A stretch of DNA of 64,000 bases from Pedobacter frigiditerrae (lineage in GTDB: Bacteria > Bacteroidota > Bacteroidia > Sphingobacteriales > Sphingobacteriaceae): assembly GCF_004331645.1 (NCBI RefSeq), contig NZ_SJSK01000001.1, positions 1,178,001-1,242,000 on the forward strand, read 5' to 3'. The position numbers and the translations under genes were made by a program. Under the pieces are notes generated by a model. That model searched no databases, was not told the origin of the DNA, and was given only the letters and a program-made list of their open reading frames with translations. Of the stretch, positions 18,935 through 26,944 are shown piece by piece (position 1 is the stretch's first letter; each line of letters begins with the position of its first letter).

Positions 18935-19304
18935 GTTCTGCGAAAGTTAGCAGGTAATTATTATTGTCGCATAGCGAAAATTCAGTTGCACCATAAAAAG
19001 TTTGCTCCAGACCTGTTAGCAGGGTTACGTGATCTTTAATATCATCATGATACTGCTGGATGTTATTCAGACTAATGTACAACAAAAGCGAACCTCCATC
19101 GGCACGCCTCACCATCGGGTGCTGGCCTTCGATGCTGGCAAAGGTCTGAAACATGAAGATAACACTGCCGTTCGTCATCAGGGCAAATACTTTTTCGCCT
19201 TCGGGAGTGGTCACCTCATCAGTTAAGTTAAAGCCGAGTTTGGTGTAAAAGATGATGGTTGCTGGTAAGTCATTCACAAAGATGTTTGGCGAGATGGATT
19301 TCAT
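18927..19304 (-). CDS. VOC/glyoxalase-superfamily protein
   Basis: 125 residues, one pair of beta-alpha-beta-beta-beta modules: SPNIFVNDLPATIIFYTKLGF at the start and a second half ending EFSLCDNNNYLLTFAEHD. This is the small single-domain VOC type (bleomycin-resistance or glyoxalase-like). The usual metal ligands are not clearly conserved, so catalysis is doubtful. It is first in a two-gene operon with the AraC regulator, overlapping it by 8 bases. Confidence 0.75.
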   Translation of the reverse strand: MKSISPNIFVNDLPATIIFYTKLGFNLTDEVTTPEGEKVFALMTNGSVIFMFQTFASIEGQHPMVRRADGGSLLLYISLNNIQQYHDDIKDHVTLLTGLEQTFYGATEFSLCDNNNYLLTFAEHD

Positions 19305-19509
19305 AAATGGAATGAGGTAATGGTTTATTCAAAAGTAAGGAAAAGGTAAATGTGTAAATGTGCTGAAATTGCTAATTGAATAAAACGCGATTACGGCTTC
19401 TTTAAGACCCACTAAGCAATGTTAACCAACCTTTATTAGATAGGCTGTTGGAGTTTAAATTATGGATAGAATCTAATCTTTAATAAGTGTATTTTCATTA
19501 CCTTCAACT

Positions 19510-19860
19510 ATGAAAAAACTATCATCCCTAGCTTTATTCCTATTTATTTGCCTAGCTGCCAAAAGCCAAACCAAAATAGACATTGCAGCCATCTCTAAAC
19601 ACATTGGCGATACCGTAACCATTTGCGATTCTGTTTACACCACCAGGGCATTAAATGGCTTAGCCCTAGTTAATCTAGGCGCTGCATTCCCTAAACAATT
19701 GTTAACGGTGGTAATTTACAAGGCAGACCTCGCTAAATTTACCGAACCAGAAAAAACTTACTTGAACAAAAAAGTTTGTGTTACTGGTAAGTTGGTTTTG
19801 TATAATGATAAGCCACAAATTGTGTTAACAGAGGCTAAACAGATTACATTGGGTAATTAA
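19510..19860 (+). CDS. Small secreted OB-fold-like protein
   Basis: 116 residues. Signal peptide MKKLSSLALFLFICLAAKSQ, then ISKHIGDTVTICDSVYTTRA and NKKVCVTGKLVLYNDKPQIV, the pattern of small OB-fold proteins in which the final KPQIVLTEAKQI strand resembles nucleic-acid-binding OB domains. Likely periplasmic. A decayed copy of its first ~100 bases plus upstream region lies at about 22326-22446, 2.8 kb downstream, so an ancestral duplication or an insertion between two copies is likely. Function is not known. Confidence 0.7.
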   Translation: MKKLSSLALFLFICLAAKSQTKIDIAAISKHIGDTVTICDSVYTTRALNGLALVNLGAAFPKQLLTVVIYKADLAKFTEPEKTYLNKKVCVTGKLVLYNDKPQIVLTEAKQITLGN

Positions 19861-20218
19861 GCACGGCTAAATAATTTGATAGTCAACTTGTTCCGATAGA
19901 TACTGGAAGGTTATCTTAGTGCACTGGAAAAATCTAACAGACATAATTGGGTTAACAAAAATTATATTTACTTTTATAATGCTTCTTCTGCCATACTCGG
20001 AGAAAGGAGTTTCGAAGCCCGATACATCACGAAATGTACCGGGTTTTGCGGTTTTTAAAGGTTTATAGCTTTTATTTTATCCCACATTTTGTTTTTTTAG
20101 CCCAATAAAAAAGCCCCAGACACGTCTGAGGCTAAAATTGACTTAGTTACGTTCCAAAGGGAAGAGGCTTGACTAAGTATAATATATTAATTAATCGTGT
20201 TTTATACCAATGGCTTTT
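19861..20218. other. Intergenic region with converging gene ends
   Basis: No gene recognised. It holds the strong minus-strand terminator at 20112-20133 and, near 20000-20060, an imperfect repeat-like stretch (gaagcccgatacatcacg, then gtaccgggttttgcgg) that may be a degenerate hairpin for the plus-strand gene ending at 19860. Confidence 0.45.
20112..20133 (-). terminator. Intrinsic terminator of the ART/toxin-like operon
   Basis: Read on the minus strand: AGCCTCAGAC-GT-GTCTGGGGCT (10-bp stem with one mismatch) followed by TTTTTTATT. It lies 86 bases after the last minus-strand gene of the set (20219-20416) and marks the end of that transcript. Confidence 0.7.
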
Positions 20219-20416
20219 TTAAGCTGTTAATATCATGTGGGAAGCTGAATTTTGCGAATTCCTATCTTTAATGTGATATTCCCTACGAACACTTTCCATT
20301 TCTTCATTCATCGCTATGATTGCATGCAAATGCTCAGGTTTATCAAGATAAGAAACTTTGCCGTCCATTTTAAGTTTGTCCTTAATTTGACTGGTTTTGC
20401 TTAATGTTTTAATCAT
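20219..20416 (-). CDS. Small uncharacterised protein downstream of the ART pair
   Basis: 65 residues, charged and soluble, with no signal or membrane segment and no domain I recognise (MIKTLSKTSQIKDKLKMDGK start). It is 71 bases downstream of the putative immunity gene, on the same strand and ahead of the terminator at 20112-20133, so it probably shares the transcript. It could be a third component or an unrelated small gene; reality of the frame is moderately likely. Confidence 0.45.
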   Translation of the reverse strand: MIKTLSKTSQIKDKLKMDGKVSYLDKPEHLHAIIAMNEEMESVRREYHIKDRNSQNSASHMILTA

Positions 20417-20487
20417 ATTAATAAGATTTTAGGTTGTTCTCGAAAATTGTAAAATCGATAAATAGCTTGTGCTTTTTTAGCGATAAA

Positions 20488-20844
20488 TTACTTAGTCTCA
20501 AACGCCGATTGGGCTTTTTTACCTAATCTTTCTGATGCTTTTTTAATATCATTAAATTTTCTTTCTCCACTCAAAATTTCCAAAACCTCTTTTTGATGGT
20601 TTAGCTTGTCAAGAAAATTAATGAGCATTAGTTTTTCTTGGCGAGAATTAGAAACATCCATGATCTTTTCGATTAATTCAGAAAAACTGTCAATTAATTG
20701 TTCCTTCTTGTTTGCGGATGTAAGACTTATTTTTTTTTGATGATTAGGAGAAAAAGCATTAAGAATGATATTCGAAATCTTCACAACTTCTTCCTGAGCA
20801 ATTATGCCCGTTTCAGTAAATTTTTCTAACTGTATAGTTGTCAT
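20488..20844 (-). CDS. Uncharacterised helical protein coupled to the ADP-ribosyltransferase gene (possible immunity protein)
   Basis: 118 residues, no signal peptide, almost all predicted helix, with a basic C-terminus (KKASERLGKKAQSAF). I recognise no family. Its start overlaps the stop of the ADP-ribosyltransferase gene by 4 bases (ATGA), a strong sign of coupled expression. In polymorphic toxin systems a small gene in this position is usually the cognate immunity protein. That role is inference from position only; a toxin partner or regulator is possible. Confidence 0.6.
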   Translation of the reverse strand: MTTIQLEKFTETGIIAQEEVVKISNIILNAFSPNHQKKISLTSANKKEQLIDSFSELIEKIMDVSNSRQEKLMLINFLDKLNHQKEVLEILSGERKFNDIKKASERLGKKAQSAFETK

Positions 20845-21401
20845 TTTCTTTCCTCCATTGTTATTAACGTACGTGATCCTTCTTTTGATATATCTAATAT
20901 GTCAAAAGCACTTCCTGTTCTAAATAATACCTCTTGTTCGTTTTGAGGATGATCACTACCAAATTTAGCAATTTTTTCAATATCTTTTCCTGTTCTACTA
21001 TATATTCTAAAAATGGTGTTCTTTCCAAACATATAAGCTATTGTCTTTGATTTACTCGTTGATAGAAAGGTATGTTCTACAATGGGCTTTGCTAATTCAA
21101 AAGCATTCTTATACAGTTGCAATTCCTTTTTACTTAGTGTGGCGCATCGGTAAACCAAGCCATTGTAATTGTCAAGTTTAGAAAGGCTTTGATCAATAAT
21201 CTTCCCAAAATCAGTTTTTTCTTTACCTTCTGTTTTTCTAAGGTATTCATTCAAATCCTCATATCCATCATTGGTATATTTGAGAATGGAGGCTTTTTCA
21301 AAAACACTAAGATTTAATAGGTGATTAATTCTCGTAGTATTTTCTATTTCCTTTATCTCTTCAGCGAGATACTTCTTTGCATATTCTTCTGCTTTTTTCA
21401 A
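20841..21401 (-). CDS. ADP-ribosyltransferase toxin-like protein (R-S-E class)
   Basis: 186 residues. The sequence ILKYTNDGYEDLNEYLR (residues 39-55) is the conserved N-terminal region of the ADPRT exoenzyme family. Arg85 in LVYRCA, STS (114-116) in HTFLSTSKSK and the ExE pair Glu155/Glu157 in HPQNEQEVLF give the complete R-S-E triad of arginine-type mono-ADP-ribosyltransferases, which transfer ADP-ribose from NAD to a target protein. There is no signal peptide, no N-terminal trafficking domain and no repeat region, so this is a stand-alone toxin domain. It may act inside the cell, or be exported by an unseen route. A 4-base overlap joins it to the next gene, a candidate immunity protein. Confidence 0.82.
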   Translation of the reverse strand: MKKAEEYAKKYLAEEIKEIENTTRINHLLNLSVFEKASILKYTNDGYEDLNEYLRKTEGKEKTDFGKIIDQSLSKLDNYNGLVYRCATLSKKELQLYKNAFELAKPIVEHTFLSTSKSKTIAYMFGKNTIFRIYSRTGKDIEKIAKFGSDHPQNEQEVLFRTGSAFDILDISKEGSRTLITMEERK

Positions 21402-21552
21402 TTGAGCAATAATTTATTAGTGGCGCAAAACATAGTAGTAAATCATCTATAAAATATAATGCCATAACACAATTGTACCTCATTATATATTCAAAATGCA
21501 ATTTATATTTAAATACTTGAGAGAAAAATAAGCGATTTGCTGAATTATTTAC

Positions 21553-21735
21553 TCACTTATAAATCTCCATTTTACGCTCAGTTACCGAACCATCCACATT
21601 TTTATTTATTGTAATCTCTCTTGACACTAATTTAGCAGGCTCATTAGTTAGATAATGATTAAAAAACCACCCAAGTATACCTGCAATGATAACTGGCAAT
21701 ATGTATTTCTGAAAGGTTTTTTTAGAAGGTATCAT
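21553..21735 (-). CDS. Small single-pass membrane protein
   Basis: 60 residues. After a short basic start (MIPSKKTFQKY) comes one membrane segment (ILPVIIAGILGWFFNHYL) and a ~35-residue tail ending in VTERKMEIYK. No family recognised. It lies 151 bases upstream of the ADP-ribosyltransferase gene on the same strand and could be part of the same transcript, or be an inner-membrane accessory. The start codon at 21735 is followed upstream by non-coding DNA with repeated motifs. Confidence 0.45.
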   Translation of the reverse strand: MIPSKKTFQKYILPVIIAGILGWFFNHYLTNEPAKLVSREITINKNVDGSVTERKMEIYK

Positions 21736-21990
21736 AATCTAAATATTATGTAATTGGTATAAATTAACTTTTACAAATTGACTTATCTTTTCTTGCCCAC
21801 GAAAGGACAGGCAAAAAGTGCTCTAAATCAATTGGATAAAGCTATGTATCGTTTTATAGCTGATAAACGACAAGTAATTTTTACAATTAGTGGGGAGAAT
21901 CTGATACTGTAAGTTGTTAATTGTCAGTTATTTATTCTGGTCTTCCAGGTAAGATTATTCACACCCATTTTAATCTCTAGTTGTGCTCAT

Positions 21991-22034
21991 AAAGGACAAT
22001 TGCGTAACAATAGCTGTAACTTACTGATAATGAG
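21991..22034 (+). repeat. Bipartite direct repeat, copy 1
   Basis: AAAGGACA at 21991-21998 and TGATAATGAG at 22025-22034, 26 bases apart. The same two words recur with the same spacing at 22134-22177. A lone AAAGGACA lies at 21802-21809 without the second half. Equal spacing suggests a binding site or the end of a mobile element. Confidence 0.5.
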
Positions 22035-22133
22035 TGGCAATTTTGTTCCTCTGCTCTTTTTCATAGATGACATTTTTGTGAGTGGTTTTTTATTGATGGC
22101 TTTCGAAATCAAACAAAAAATTTTATGTCCCGT

Positions 22134-22177
22134 AAAGGACACTTCCGTATAATTCTTTATAACTAGTTGATAATGAG
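22134..22177 (+). repeat. Bipartite direct repeat, copy 2
   Basis: AAAGGACA (22134-22141), N26, TGATAATGAG (22168-22177). Copy 1 starts 143 bases upstream in the same orientation. Bases between the two words are only partly conserved, so the words themselves are the constrained part. Confidence 0.5.
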
Positions 22178-22344
22178 GTTTGATTTTATGCAGTGCTTTT
22201 TTTTATAAGTGACAATTTTATCGGTAAATAATGATAAGTATATTTTATAATATTAACCAACAAGAGCAACTTGTTTATGAATTATAAACAAATGAAACAA
22301 TCTGCCAAAATGGGCGAGTTTGTTTTTTCATTACCTTTAATCGG

Positions 22345-22446
22345 TAAAAATTATCATCCCTAGCTTTCTTATTGATCATTTGCCTTTCGGCCAAGCCAAA
22401 CCGCAATAGACATTAAGTACTTATCCAAACACATTGGCGACATTAA
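22345..22446 (+). pseudogene. Decayed 5' fragment of the OB-fold-like gene
   Basis: The stretch beginning TTATCATCCCTAGCTTT and containing TTTGCC, GCCAAACC, AATAGACATT and CCAAACACATTGGCGA matches the first ~105 coding bases of the gene at 19510 almost word for word. The preceding TTTTCATTACCTTxAA also matches the region before that gene's start. The ATG is replaced (GGTAAAAA), small deletions break the frame, and similarity ends near 22450. It is a dead partial copy in the same orientation, roughly 2.8 kb from the intact gene. Confidence 0.75.
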
Positions 22447-22567
22447 CTAGGTCACAAGCGAGAGGTCTGCGCCAGATGGGATATTCAGTTTGTGAAATAA
22501 ATGAAATAAAAGTATAACGAATTATGGCAAAATAAACTTTTAACTGTAATTTTGCTCATTAAATAAA

Positions 22568-22595
22568 AATCCTCGAAGCGATAGCTTCGAGGATT
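22568..22595. terminator. Perfect 12-bp hairpin (minus-strand terminator-like)
   Basis: AATCCTCGAAGC-GATA-GCTTCGAGGATT, fully paired. On the minus strand it continues into TTTTATTTAATG, so it can end transcripts leaving the defence operon leftwards. On the plus strand it is the first of a row of hairpins upstream of the sspB-like gene, so a leader-RNA role is also open. Confidence 0.6.
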
Positions 22596-22602
22596 GAATT
22601 AC

Positions 22603-22624
22603 CAATATTCTTGCGAGAATATTG
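22603..22624. promoter_or_regulatory. Second perfect hairpin upstream of the defence operon
   Basis: CAATATTCT-TGCG-AGAATATTG, a perfect 9-bp stem with a 4-base loop, followed by TTTCTTCTG on the plus strand. It starts only 7 bases after the previous hairpin. Together they form a compact structured block ~220 bases before the first gene; terminator cluster or leader structure cannot be told apart by eye. Confidence 0.45.
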
Positions 22625-22842
22625 TTTCTTCTGATAAAGATTGTAGGGGAGTGTGAGGCTCCCTTATTTGTTAAAACAAAGATAGTAAGGTTGTTTAAAA
22701 GCAGGTTTTTTAATTGTTAACATAGTTGAATTTTGGTTTAAACTGGGGTTTGTTTAACTGGTTGAAAACTAGAGAGTTGTTTTTGTTGATAACTTTAGGT
22801 TTATAGGCTTTCAAAGTCTTTTTTTTAAGGTGATATTTAAGT

Positions 22843-23718
22843 ATGAAAATAAGTTTCTCAGGTCATGAAACATTTGTTTGCAGGCAGTTTTGGTTAAAAA
22901 AAGGGTATGAGCACTTATTGGCCCAGCGCTCTTTTTCAGAAGACGATGCTGTAGTGCATTTGGGAGTGGGTAAGAATATGACTACCGCTATTAAATTCTG
23001 GTTAAAAGGTTTCGGTATTGCAGATGAAGCCGATCAAATCACAACCTTTGGTAATTACTTACTTGCAGGAGTAGACCCCTATTTAGAGGATACAGCTAGC
23101 CTTTGGCTATTGCATTATTCGGCTATTAAAAATGAAAAGCTATTTATCTTCTATACTTTCTTTAATCAGTTTCTAAAAGAAAAGAATGAATTTACAAGGC
23201 CACAGCTTATTTCTTTCTTAAAGCGTAAAACAGAAGAAGCAGGCTTAAAACATTTTAGCGATAAAACTTACGAAGCGGATGTGAACGTTTTCTTGCGTAC
23301 CTATAACCGGGCTAATGATGGCAAGGCAGATATAGAAGAAGAAACAGCAAATTTATTGGTAGAACTTAACCTCATTCGTCCTTTTAACAAGATTGATATA
23401 CAAGGTAACAACCAACAATGGTTTAAGGTAATTAGGGAAAGCAGGGCAGAAATGCCAATAGCTATTCTAGCCTATGCTATTCTTGATACTTATGGTAGCC
23501 ATATACAATCACTAGCATTTAAAGATCTGCTAGAAGGGATCAATTCTCCAGGCAACATATTTTGCCTAACTGAAAGGGGATTGGAAGATAAGCTGGCTCA
23601 ACTAGCTGATACTTGGCCAGTTGAATTTAACTATAATGAAACCGCAGGCAATAGGGTATTACAAATCAAACAAGAATTGGATAAAGTGACGTTTCTAAAC
23701 TGGTATTACAATGGTTAA
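22843..23718 (+). CDS. DUF4007-family protein, SspB-like (phosphorothioation-associated)
   Basis: 291 residues. SFSGHETFVCRQFWLKKGY at the start and LGVGKNMTTAIKFWLKGFGI are the signature I associate with DUF4007. In the Ssp phosphorothioate system the DUF4007 protein SspB nicks DNA so that sulfur can be placed in one strand. The gene order here (DUF4007, large ATPase, PAPS-reductase-like, DUF262) is the sspB-C-D-E order, which supports the call. It overlaps the ATPase gene by 8 bases. No cysteine desulfurase (SspA) gene is adjacent; a housekeeping desulfurase may supply sulfur. Confidence 0.75.
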   Translation: MKISFSGHETFVCRQFWLKKGYEHLLAQRSFSEDDAVVHLGVGKNMTTAIKFWLKGFGIADEADQITTFGNYLLAGVDPYLEDTASLWLLHYSAIKNEKLFIFYTFFNQFLKEKNEFTRPQLISFLKRKTEEAGLKHFSDKTYEADVNVFLRTYNRANDGKADIEEETANLLVELNLIRPFNKIDIQGNNQQWFKVIRESRAEMPIAILAYAILDTYGSHIQSLAFKDLLEGINSPGNIFCLTERGLEDKLAQLADTWPVEFNYNETAGNRVLQIKQELDKVTFLNWYYNG

Positions 23719-26700
23719 GCATTTTTCTCCATCTCAAAATATACTCCTCAACAATTTTGAGGTTGCCGATTATATCATCACACCTAACACGCAAGAAGTA
23801 TTTACTTCCGTGGTTAAAAACTATGCGGCAGGCGTTAGGTCATTCAATTTAATTGGTGCATATGGTACAGGGAAGTCTACTTTTCTAAATGCTTTGGCTT
23901 ACCACCTAAATGAAGAACAAATTTTTGCAGAAAGCCAAGACTGGAAAAAGCACAAACATTTCGAAATACTTAAGCTTGTAGGTAATTACGATTCGATTAT
24001 CGATAACGTAAAAACGGTAATAGGTTCATCAAGTATTAAGCCTGTAGTATTGGTGCAAGAGCTAGAAGTACTTATTAAAGCAGCAAATGCCCAAGGCAAG
24101 GGCTTTATTTTTATGATTGATGAGTTTGGCAAATTCTTAGAATATGCCTCCACTCACAATGCCGAAAAGGAACTTTACTTTTTACAGCAGATTGCAGAAC
24201 TTATTAGCAATGCGGAATATGAAGCAGCATTTATTACAACCTTACACCAAGATTTTGCAGCCTATTCGGTAAACCTTAATGCTACCCAACGTAACGAATG
24301 GACTAAGGTTAAAGGCCGTTTTAAAGAACTTACCTTTAACGAACCAGTAGAGCAATTGTTATTGCTAGCTAGTAAGAGGATAGAGGGACGCCCAGATAGG
24401 TCTCAAATCCAGTTAATTAATGCTTTAATCGAGGAAATTGCCAAAGCTAGGGCATTCTCTTTAAAAGATTATTTCGATGAGAAAATAGCCAAGAAATTAT
24501 TTCCATTAGACTTACTTTCGGGTAGTGTACTAGCGCTAGCTTTACAGCAGTACGGGCAAAATGAACGTTCCTTATTTACTTTCTTAAATACTGATAGTTT
24601 CTATGGGCTAGATGAATTTGAACCTAAGCGCCAGCACTTTTACGGGGTAGCCAATGTATACGATTATTTGAACTACAACCTCTATTCTTTTTTAAACTCT
24701 AAGGCTAATATCCATTACAGCAAATGGGCAGAAATTAAAAATGCCCTAGAAAGAATAGAGGGAGAAGTAGATGAAGAAGAACATATCCTTTACCAAACTT
24801 TAATTAAAACCATTGGGCTATTAAATATCTTTAGCCATGCAGGTGCAAGATTAGATCAAGTATTTTTAACAAAATACATAGAATTAACAGCGAAGTTAGA
24901 AGGCGTAACCGAGGCTATTGATAATTTGCTTAAAAGAAACTTACTAGGTTATAACAAACATTCGCACCGTTACTTCTACTCAGAAACTACAGTAGTAAAT
25001 ATAGAAGATGCGATACAAGAGGCTGGTTTAGAAATTAGCCGAGCCAATAACATTGTTAATTTCTTAAATGGTTATTTGCCCTTGGCACCTGTTTCTGCAA
25101 AACGTGCTTATTACGAAAGGGGTACGCCTCGGGTATTCGAGTATAAAATTACCGATAGCCCTTATCAAGCTTCACAACCTAGCGGACAGGTAGATGGTTT
25201 TATCAATTTAATCTTTAATGCTAACATTAAGGAAGCAGAACTTTTAAAAGAATCAGCATCTCATGGGCATGCGATCCTATATGCTCACTTTCTAAGGGTA
25301 GATGATATACAACATGCCATAGAGGAAATAGAAAAGGCAGGTATTGCTAAAGACAAATACCCTGATGATAAAATCATTCAGCGAGAGTTAAACGCCATTA
25401 TTGAAATACAGAAAAACTTGCTTAATTATTTTCTGTACGAAGGTTTTTATGATGCTGAATCAGTTAAATGGTATTACCATGGTAATATTAAAACCTTCAG
25501 AAATAGCAAAGACTTTAACGCATTTTTATCTGATATAGCTAACGAGGTGTATCACTTAACGCCTATTTTTGTAAGTGAATTGGCTAATAAAACTAAACTT
25601 TCTACACCGATATCTGGTGCTAGAAAGGCATTGGTAGAAGCATTAATAAAAAATAGCCATGAAGAAGGTTTGGGCATTAAAGGTTTCCCACCACAAAAAG
25701 CTATTTACCTCTCTTTACTAAAGGAAACGGGGATACATTGTCAAACAGAAGAGGGCTGGTCTTTACAGGAAATTACCGAAAAAACCCAAGATCCTTATTG
25801 CTTTCTACCTTTATTTAATGCATGCCAGGCATTTATAGAAACTTCAAAAGGGGCTAAACGTAGTATTGCCGAGTTTTATGAACAACTAGAGCAAGCACCG
25901 TTTAAATTAAAAAAAGGCTTTTTAGATTGTTGGATACCCATTTACCTATTGATGAAAACTGATGATTTTGCTTTGTACGGTCAAAATGGTTTCATTCCAG
26001 AAATAGATTCAGAAGTATTAGAACTATTGGTTAAAAACCCACATAATTATAGCATTAAAGCATTTGACACAGATGGCATTAAAGTACGACTATTTAATCA
26101 ATATAGGGGCCTATTGGCTTTAGGTGAGGCGCAAAAAACATCAAATGAAGCTTTCATTAAAACCATTATCCCTTTCTTTAAATTCTACAAAGACCTTAAG
26201 CCTTATGTAAAGCAAACAAAAAATGTAAGCAGAAAGGCACAACAGGTTAGAAAGGCCTTAACAGATGCCACAGAACCTGAAAAACTGTTCTTTGAGGATT
26301 TGCCTAATGCCTTAAACTACGACCTGGTACAGCTTAACAAAAAACCAGAGCTGCTGCAACAATTTAGTGCAGAATTACAAGATGCCATTAGAGAATTACG
26401 TAATGCCTACGAGGAGTTATTGAGTAAGTTTGAAGGGATTATCAATTCGCTTTGGAATACTAATTATGCTTTTGCCGACTATAAGGCCCAGCTACGCCAA
26501 CGTTACCAAGGGGCATTAAAACAATATTTGCTATTACCTTACCAAAAAACCTTTTTTGATCGTTTATGTTCACCTTTAGATGATCGTGCCGCTTGGCTAT
26601 CATCAGTAGCGCAAGCTACCGTAGGTAAAACACTAGACCAGATTACCGATAAAGAGGTAGACCAATTGCAAGAACGTTTCTTGAACTTAATTCATGAGTT

Positions 26701-26944
26701 AGATAACCTAAACGATATGGCCATCCAAAAGGTTAACCTTGATGAAGAGGACGTCTTTAAATTCGAACTCACTTCACCAGGTGCAAAGGCAAGCCATAAA
26801 ATTATCCGGATGCCGAAAGTACAGAGTAAACAGTTTGCTGATTTAGAAACGGGAATGTCAGATTTGATGCATAAGGAAAATAAAAGCACAAAAATTGCTA
26901 TATTGGCTAAACTGTTAAAACAGACATTAGAAGATGGGCAGTAG
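23711..26944 (+). CDS. Large ATPase, SspC-like
   Basis: 1077 residues. Walker A is GAYGTGKST (49-57) and Walker B is IFMIDEFGKF (Asp137-Glu138). The rest is a long helical region with no domain I can name, including charged stretches in the last third (RAAWLSSVAQATVGKTL and on). It is flanked with overlaps by the DUF4007 and the PAPS-reductase-like genes, the place of the SspC ATPase, which assists the sulfur-modification complex. It likely couples ATP hydrolysis to DNA scanning or complex assembly; this is family inference. Confidence 0.72.
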   Translation: MVKHFSPSQNILLNNFEVADYIITPNTQEVFTSVVKNYAAGVRSFNLIGAYGTGKSTFLNALAYHLNEEQIFAESQDWKKHKHFEILKLVGNYDSIIDNVKTVIGSSSIKPVVLVQELEVLIKAANAQGKGFIFMIDEFGKFLEYASTHNAEKELYFLQQIAELISNAEYEAAFITTLHQDFAAYSVNLNATQRNEWTKVKGRFKELTFNEPVEQLLLLASKRIEGRPDRSQIQLINALIEEIAKARAFSLKDYFDEKIAKKLFPLDLLSGSVLALALQQYGQNERSLFTFLNTDSFYGLDEFEPKRQHFYGVANVYDYLNYNLYSFLNSKANIHYSKWAEIKNALERIEGEVDEEEHILYQTLIKTIGLLNIFSHAGARLDQVFLTKYIELTAKLEGVTEAIDNLLKRNLLGYNKHSHRYFYSETTVVNIEDAIQEAGLEISRANNIVNFLNGYLPLAPVSAKRAYYERGTPRVFEYKITDSPYQASQPSGQVDGFINLIFNANIKEAELLKESASHGHAILYAHFLRVDDIQHAIEEIEKAGIAKDKYPDDKIIQRELNAIIEIQKNLLNYFLYEGFYDAESVKWYYHGNIKTFRNSKDFNAFLSDIANEVYHLTPIFVSELANKTKLSTPISGARKALVEALIKNSHEEGLGIKGFPPQKAIYLSLLKETGIHCQTEEGWSLQEITEKTQDPYCFLPLFNACQAFIETSKGAKRSIAEFYEQLEQAPFKLKKGFLDCWIPIYLLMKTDDFALYGQNGFIPEIDSEVLELLVKNPHNYSIKAFDTDGIKVRLFNQYRGLLALGEAQKTSNEAFIKTIIPFFKFYKDLKPYVKQTKNVSRKAQQVRKALTDATEPEKLFFEDLPNALNYDLVQLNKKPELLQQFSAELQDAIRELRNAYEELLSKFEGIINSLWNTNYAFADYKAQLRQRYQGALKQYLLLPYQKTFFDRLCSPLDDRAAWLSSVAQATVGKTLDQITDKEVDQLQERFLNLIHELDNLNDMAIQKVNLDEEDVFKFELTSPGAKASHKIIRMPKVQSKQFADLETGMSDLMHKENKSTKIAILAKLLKQTLEDGQ

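Larger units (their letters stand above)
21736..22842. other. Long non-coding region upstream of the defence operon
   Basis: 1.1 kb without a convincing gene. It holds two copies of a bipartite motif (AAAGGACA and TGATAATGAG, at 21991-22034 and 22134-22177), a decayed copy of the 19510 gene's 5' end (~22326-22446), and two perfect hairpins (22568-22595, 22603-22624) followed by a weaker GGGAG/CTCCC pair near 22648-22663. The sspB-like operon starts at its right edge. The strip 22201-22325 is AT-rich with no other signal seen. Confidence 0.6.
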
